A stretch of DNA of 8,512 bases from Alphaproteobacteria bacterium (GTDB lineage: Bacteria > Pseudomonadota > Alphaproteobacteria > Puniceispirillales > Puniceispirillaceae): positions 1-8,512 of the forward strand of contig WTHV01000094.1 of the NCBI GenBank assembly GCA_011525265.1. Direction: 5' to 3'. The notes beneath the pieces were generated by a model. It had not been told where the DNA came from. It searched no databases and was given only the letters and a program-made list of their open reading frames with translations. How positions within the stretch are numbered: the first letter of the stretch is position 1; every line of letters starts with the position of its first letter. The position numbers were made by a program, and so were the translations under genes. Positions 6,270 through 8,512 of the stretch are shown in pieces.

Positions 6270-6704
6270 ATGAGCATCAGTGAGACAACACAAGATGATA
6301 AGATGACAGCCTGTTTTGCTGAGGCAAAGGTGATTGCGCTTGTTGGGGCAAGTCCGAAAGATGTGCGCCCCTCTTATCAGGTAATGGACTACCTCCTCAC
6401 ACAAGGTTTTACGGTTATCCCTGTCAATCCCGGCATGGCAGGACAAGAAATTCTAGGCCAGCACTGCTATGCACAACTTGCCGATATACCGCATAACATT
6501 GATATTGTTGATGTTTTTCGCCAATCAGAGGCTTGCTTGCCTCTCGCAAATGAGGCGATTGCTGTGAATGCCAAATGCTTTTGGATGCAAATCGGGGTCA
6601 TTAATGAGGCGGCACGGCAATTGGCTGAAACTGCGGGTCTTACTGTTGTGGAAGATAAATGCACCAAAATTGAGCATGAAAGGCTTTTTGCCAAACGCGC
6701 TTAA
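6270..6704 (+). CDS. YccU-type CoA-binding protein
   Basis: A 144-residue soluble protein of the CoA_binding_2 (PF13380) family, close in length and sequence style to E. coli YccU (about 137 residues). It has a Rossmann-type fold: VIALVGASPKDVRPSYQVM (21-39) is the nucleotide/CoA-binding loop and helix. Then follow GFTVIPVNP (46-54), DIVDVFRQSEA (78-88), FWMQIGVINEAA (104-115) and VVEDKCTKIEH (126-136), all in the order typical of the family. It starts 5 nt after the kinase stop with no strong ribosome binding site of its own, so it is probably translationally coupled and belongs to the signalling operon. An in-frame ATG at residue 12 is a possible alternative start. CoA binding is inferred from the family; no enzymatic activity is established. 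Its presence beside an acyl-CoA-type regulator fits a CoA/acetate theme. Confidence 0.92.
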   Translation: MSISETTQDDKMTACFAEAKVIALVGASPKDVRPSYQVMDYLLTQGFTVIPVNPGMAGQEILGQHCYAQLADIPHNIDIVDVFRQSEACLPLANEAIAVNAKCFWMQIGVINEAARQLAETAGLTVVEDKCTKIEHERLFAKRA

Positions 6705-6733
6705 GCGTTCATAGTTTGTTAAGCCATACCCTT

Positions 6734-6739
6734 TATAAT
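6734..6739 (+). promoter_or_regulatory. Consensus -10 box TATAAT before the small exported peptide
   Basis: A perfect TATAAT lies 37 nt ahead of the ATG at 6776 in the gap after the CoA-binding gene. No matching -35 at 16-18 nt is seen (TTGTTA at 6716-6721 is too close, TTCATA at 6708-6713 slightly too far). The call rests on the -10 alone and on the position between two genes. Confidence 0.3.
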
Positions 6740-6775
6740 TTTGGACAATGTCTCACTATAAAGGAAGCAAGACAT

Positions 6776-6916
6776 ATGCCCTACCCGTCAAAATGGCTGT
6801 TATTGACGATTGTGATGATTTTCATTGGCTTAAATGCCACAGCTGCACAAGCTAAAATCTTTACCATAACCTGCAAGCACACTGTCACATCATTCTACGG
6901 GACAAAACTGCCTTAG
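6776..6916 (+). CDS. Tiny exported peptide, possibly a truncated secreted protein
   Basis: A 46-residue reading frame from the ATG at 6776. AAGGA (6761-6765) precedes it, followed by a clear Sec-type signal peptide: MPYPSK, then a hydrophobic core at about residues 7-18 and TAAQA, with cleavage likely after A26. Only about 20 mature residues follow (KIFTITCKHTVTSFYGTKLP). I do not recognise it. A signal peptide with so short a mature part suggests either a small secreted peptide or a gene broken soon after its leader. One base extra in the A-run at 6904-6907 would extend the frame by KTALEVGALCKDLPK to a stop at 6949-6951, giving a product of about 58 residues, so a recent frameshift is possible. 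An ATG at 6716 extends the frame upstream by 20 residues but lacks a ribosome binding site and would bury the signal peptide. Confidence 0.5.
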   Translation: MPYPSKWLLLTIVMIFIGLNATAAQAKIFTITCKHTVTSFYGTKLP

Positions 6917-7032
6917 AGGTGGGCGCGCTGTGCAAAGATCTGCCAAAGTGATTTTTCATATCTCACAATGCGGAAGAGCAGAAAAAAACGTGATCGGAAG
7001 AAAACCACTTTCACAACAGTGGCGTATAGGTA

Positions 7033-7081
7033 GTGTCCCTTAGTTGAGTATCCTAGCCGGTCCCAACTCGCTGAGGGACAC
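7033..7081. repeat. 49-nt imperfect fold-back with GTGTCCCT/AGGGACAC ends
   Basis: The left arm at 7033-7049 (GTGTCCCTTAG, TT, GAGT) pairs with the right arm at 7066-7081 (ACTC, G, CTGAGGGACAC). It forms a stem of about 15 pairs with one G-T wobble and one small asymmetric bulge around a 16-nt loop. A third GTCCC lies in the loop (7060-7064), allowing an alternative shorter hairpin. There is no T-run on either side, so it is a poor intrinsic terminator. The abutting terminal-repeat look suggests remnant insertion-sequence ends, a minimal MITE or a dispersed palindromic repeat, but no target duplication is evident and no copy occurs elsewhere in the window. Confidence 0.55.
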
Positions 7082-7114
7082 CCCCATCCATGTAACGCAT
7101 AAGATGTGAATGAG

Positions 7115-7130
7115 AAGCGCGAGCGCTTTT
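7115..7130 (+). terminator. Short GC hairpin followed by TTTT, weak terminator candidate
   Basis: AAGCGC (7115-7120) and GCGCTT (7123-7128) are exact complements around GA; realistically this is a 5-bp stem with a CGAG loop, followed by T at 7127-7130. It lies about 200 nt past the last plus-strand reading frame. The stem is short and the T-run is only four, so termination is possible but not secure. Confidence 0.3.
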
Positions 7131-7144
7131 ACGTAATCCCCCGA

Positions 7145-7197
7145 CCACAATAAAATTCTATCATAGATTATCAGATAATCCTAATGTGGAGAATTTT
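7145..7197 (-). terminator. AT-rich nested inverted repeats at the 3' end of the DUF2237 transcript
   Basis: AAAATTCT (7152-7159) pairs with AGAATTTT (7190-7197), enclosing the perfect hairpin GATTAT-CAG-ATAATC (7166-7180). CCACA (7145-7149) can pair with TGTGG (7185-7189), but this crosses the outer pairing, so the two are mutually exclusive or a pseudoknot. The structure begins 5 nt past the DUF2237 stop on the minus strand. It could be a transcript-end structure, but it is AT-rich and lacks a classic GC stem. Confidence 0.3.
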
Positions 7198-7201
7198 GCC
7201 C

Positions 7202-7609
7202 TTAATTATTGAGGCTATCTGGGGCATCAATGGCGTAATCGCGCAATATTTCAAGCGGCACAATTGCCAAAGTCACGCGGTTTGTTGACGCTAATCGTAC
7301 CTGTGGGGCAAAGCCAGCTTGGCGTGCTTGTTCCCACCTTGCGGCACATAAACACCAAAAATCCCCTGCTTTAAGGCCTGCAAAGCCAAATTCTGGGCGC
7401 GGCGTAATTAGATCATTACCAGCTTGTTGTGAAAATGCCAAAAAAGCATCACTCATCAAGGCACACACAGTATGAACGCCCCTATCCTCAGGGCCTGTCG
7501 CGCAACAGCCATCGCGATAAAACCCTGTCATAGGGTCAGTGGAACAACCAATAAGCGGGCCGCCAAGCACATTATATTGCTGATGATTATAAAAGCTTTC
7601 GCCGTCCAT
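7202..7609 (-). CDS. DUF2237 family protein
   Basis: A 135-residue protein that is an unmistakable member of DUF2237 (PF09996), a conserved family of unknown function. The signatures occur in order: NVLGGPLIGCSTDPMTGFYR (13-32), DGCCATGPED (33-42), HTVCALM (46-52), then AFSQQAGNDLITPRPEFGF (58-76) and GLKAGDFWCLCAARW (78-92). Cysteines C22, C35, C36, C49, C86 and C88 are the striking conserved residues and could bind metal or form a redox site, but that is inference. There is no signal peptide or membrane segment, so it is probably cytoplasmic. It starts 29 nt after the acyltransferase stop on the same strand, so they are likely co-transcribed. The ribosome binding site is weak (AAGAAG-like purines about 9 nt upstream). 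The length is normal and the gene looks intact. Confidence 0.93.
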   Translation of the reverse strand: MDGESFYNHQQYNVLGGPLIGCSTDPMTGFYRDGCCATGPEDRGVHTVCALMSDAFLAFSQQAGNDLITPRPEFGFAGLKAGDFWCLCAARWEQARQAGFAPQVRLASTNRVTLAIVPLEILRDYAIDAPDSLNN

Positions 7610-7638
7610 CTTTTCACACTTCTTTGTCTTGTCTGGGG

Positions 7639-8379
7639 TTATGACTTATTTTGATCAGCCTTTTTCGCCTCAGATTGTGCAGGCGTCAGACGACCCATTT
7701 CTGTCTCAATCACATCTTCAAGTCGTGCCATGAATGCTTTACGAGATAGGCCAGGTTCAATTTTTGGCAAGAATGACACATCAATCTTACCCGGTATTTT
7801 TGCAAAAGAGCGGGGCCCCCAACATTCACCTGAATTTAGCGCGATGGGAACAACAGGCAGGCCAGTTGCTTCATAAATCGTATATACGCCTATCTGATAA
7901 TCTGCTTTCACACCCGGTGCGACCCGTGTCCCTTGCGGGTATATTTGCAATGAGCGTCCCATATCCTTGGCCGCAATAGCATCTTGTTTCAGCTTTTTCA
8001 GCGCTTTCATACCCGCATTGCGGTCAACCGCAATCGCACCAGAGCGTGCCATAAACCAGCCCGCAAAAGGGATCATGATTAATTCTTTTTTCAATATAAT
8101 CACAGGGCCATTAAGGCGCCAACATAGATGCATTGTCTCCCACGCTGATTGATGCTTTGCCGCATAAATCACCTGCTCATCAAGATAAGTTTCGCCTCTG
8201 ATTTTGTGCGTAATGCCGCAAAATAACCACAGAATAAAATTCGTATAGGCGCCCCAAAACATACCCAAAAGGCTTGCCACACGTTGCGGTGCAAGAAGCA
8301 AAGGAGAACAACCAATGACCAAAATTGCCGTGCCAACGTAAAAAAAGATATTAAACAATAAAGATCGTAGTAAAATCAT
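7639..8379 (-). CDS. PlsC-type lysophospholipid (1-acylglycerol-3-phosphate) acyltransferase family protein
   Basis: A 246-residue membrane-associated acyltransferase of the PlsC/LPLAT superfamily. An N-terminal hydrophobic anchor (about 6-30) and a second hydrophobic segment (about 38-56) precede the catalytic domain. Motif I is AAKHQSAWETM with catalytic H76; the canonical H-x4-D acid is replaced by E81. Motif II is around VIILKKELIMIPFAGWFM and SGAIAVDR (93-120). Motif III is IYPQGTRVAPG (146-156), with Q149 in place of the usual glutamate of EGTR. Motif IV is LPVVPIALNSG (174-184). KHQSAWE is, as I recall, common in alphaproteobacterial paralogues. Such enzymes transfer acyl groups to lysophosphatidic acid or other lysolipids; the exact acceptor is uncertain. 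The tail (230-246) is charged and likely disordered. The ATG at 8379 is the only reasonable start, since an in-frame stop lies 12-15 nt upstream; its ribosome binding site is weak. Confidence 0.92.
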   Translation of the reverse strand: MILLRSLLFNIFFYVGTAILVIGCSPLLLAPQRVASLLGMFWGAYTNFILWLFCGITHKIRGETYLDEQVIYAAKHQSAWETMHLCWRLNGPVIILKKELIMIPFAGWFMARSGAIAVDRNAGMKALKKLKQDAIAAKDMGRSLQIYPQGTRVAPGVKADYQIGVYTIYEATGLPVVPIALNSGECWGPRSFAKIPGKIDVSFLPKIEPGLSRKAFMARLEDVIETEMGRLTPAQSEAKKADQNKS

Positions 8380-8390
8380 AGAAGTGAATA

Positions 8391-8418
8391 CCTATAACTT
8401 ATGCGCCGCGCATGACAA
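8391..8418 (-). promoter_or_regulatory. Candidate promoter TTGTCA-N16-TATAGG for the acyltransferase gene
   Basis: On the minus strand TTGTCA (8413-8418) and TATAGG (8391-8396) are separated by 16 nt, with matches of 5/6 and 4/6 to the sigma-70 hexamers. The predicted start site would leave a leader of only about 5 nt before the ATG at 8379, which would fit the poor ribosome binding site. The spacer contains the palindrome at 8401-8413. Confidence 0.3.
8401..8413. promoter_or_regulatory. 13-nt perfect palindrome ATGCGC-C-GCGCAT
   Basis: ATGCGC (8401-8406) and GCGCAT (8408-8413) are exact inverted repeats around one C, with a further ATGCGC at 8426-8431. The position, within the putative promoter spacer and 22 nt before the acyltransferase start, suits an operator. 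No regulator can be assigned. Confidence 0.35.
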
Positions 8419-8448
8419 ACCAGCTATGCGCTTGCCAAAGACTGCCCT

Positions 8449-8512
8449 ATGCATAACACAGACAATAGCCGATTGACAGACAACGCCACAGCCTCAGAGC
8501 TAGAAAACACAG
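8449..8512 (+). CDS. Possible start of a divergent plus-strand gene (partial)
   Basis: From the ATG at 8449 a frame stays open to the window end for 21 codons. It begins MHNTDNSRLTD and continues Ala/Ser/Glu/Asn-rich, the hydrophilic composition usual for a protein N-terminus. The other plus-strand ATGs at 8401, 8412 and 8426 hit stops quickly. No Shine-Dalgarno sequence precedes it, and 21 codons are too few to identify a family. A short minus-strand frame ending at 8424 competes with it, so this is only a weak call. Confidence 0.25.
   Translation, partial: MHNTDNSRLTDNATASELENT

Larger units (their letters stand above)
6917..7201. other. Convergent intergenic region with three inverted-repeat structures
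   Basis: This 285-nt stretch lies between the end of the plus-strand cluster and the 3' end of the minus-strand DUF2237 gene. I find no convincing reading frame; one frame stays open from about 6912 to 7043 but has no start signal or recognisable product. It holds the 49-nt fold-back at 7033-7081, a short GC hairpin with four T at 7115-7130, and AT-rich nested repeats at 7145-7197. Confidence 0.6.

Noticed and set aside
6015..6446. 143-codon minus-strand frame under the kinase C-terminus
   Set aside because: It is antisense to the HATPase domain and the CoA-binding start, both clearly coding, so it is a shadow frame.
6694..6709. AACGC-N6-GCGTT stem overlapping the stop codon of the CoA-binding gene
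   Set aside because: It is only five pairs and has no T-run; probably a chance palindrome around CGCTTAAGCG.
8424..8512. Minus-strand frame ending in a stop at 8424-8426, possibly the C-terminus of a gene upstream of the acyltransferase
   Set aside because: Only about 29 codons are visible, with no recognisable motif; it competes with the plus-strand frame from 8449 and neither can be settled here.
1..8512. tRNA, rRNA, CRISPR, integrase or transposase genes, and phage modules
   Set aside because: Looked for on both strands; no cloverleaf-like sequence, spaced repeat array or mobile-element protein was seen.

Overview
The window looks like chromosome from a moderately low-GC, probably marine alphaproteobacterium. 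The evidence is indirect: an SLC5/STAC sensor kinase of the CbrA/CrbS type, an HTH regulator with a short-chain fatty acyl-CoA regulator (ScfR) C-terminus, a PlsC paralogue with the KHQSAWE signature, and a HAAT-type substrate-binding protein with a twin-arginine leader. A SAR116-like lineage would fit, but this is a guess from gene style, not a placement. No rRNA, tRNA, CRISPR array, integrase or transposase gene is visible.

Layout. (1) Positions 1-1255, minus strand: a periplasmic substrate-binding protein of an amino-acid/amide ABC transporter, with its 3' end outside the window. (2) 1256-1533: a divergent control region with a good ribosome binding site for each flanking gene and, nearer the plus-strand gene, two adjacent perfect palindromes plus related TGTAAA half-sites. 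(3) 1534-6704, plus strand: a signalling cluster of ScfR-type regulator, single-domain response regulator, two-helix membrane protein, 905-residue SLC5-STAC histidine kinase, and a YccU-type CoA-binding protein. Junctions after the response regulator are tight (30 nt, a 4-nt ATGA overlap, 5 nt). (4) 6776-6916: a tiny exported peptide that may be a truncated gene. (5) 6917-7201: a 285-nt convergent intergenic stretch with three inverted-repeat structures, one a 49-nt fold-back resembling mobile-element ends. (6) 7202-8379, minus strand: a PlsC-type acyltransferase followed by a DUF2237 protein. (7) 8380-8512: a short region with a 13-nt palindrome and perhaps the first codons of a further plus-strand gene.

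How the genes may work together (inference). The kinase carries a transporter-like sensor. The only response regulator nearby has no output domain. The only DNA-binding protein nearby has an acyl-CoA-type C-terminal domain and, in its middle, a segment that aligns without gaps to the kinase's own dimerisation/phosphoacceptor helices, including the histidine position. That suggests a circuit in which the lone receiver docks on the transcription factor through a kinase-like helical bundle, so that external-substrate sensing and intracellular acyl-CoA sensing meet on one protein. The CoA-binding protein at the end of the cluster fits a CoA/acetate theme. This kinase-like segment is the most interesting observation in the window.
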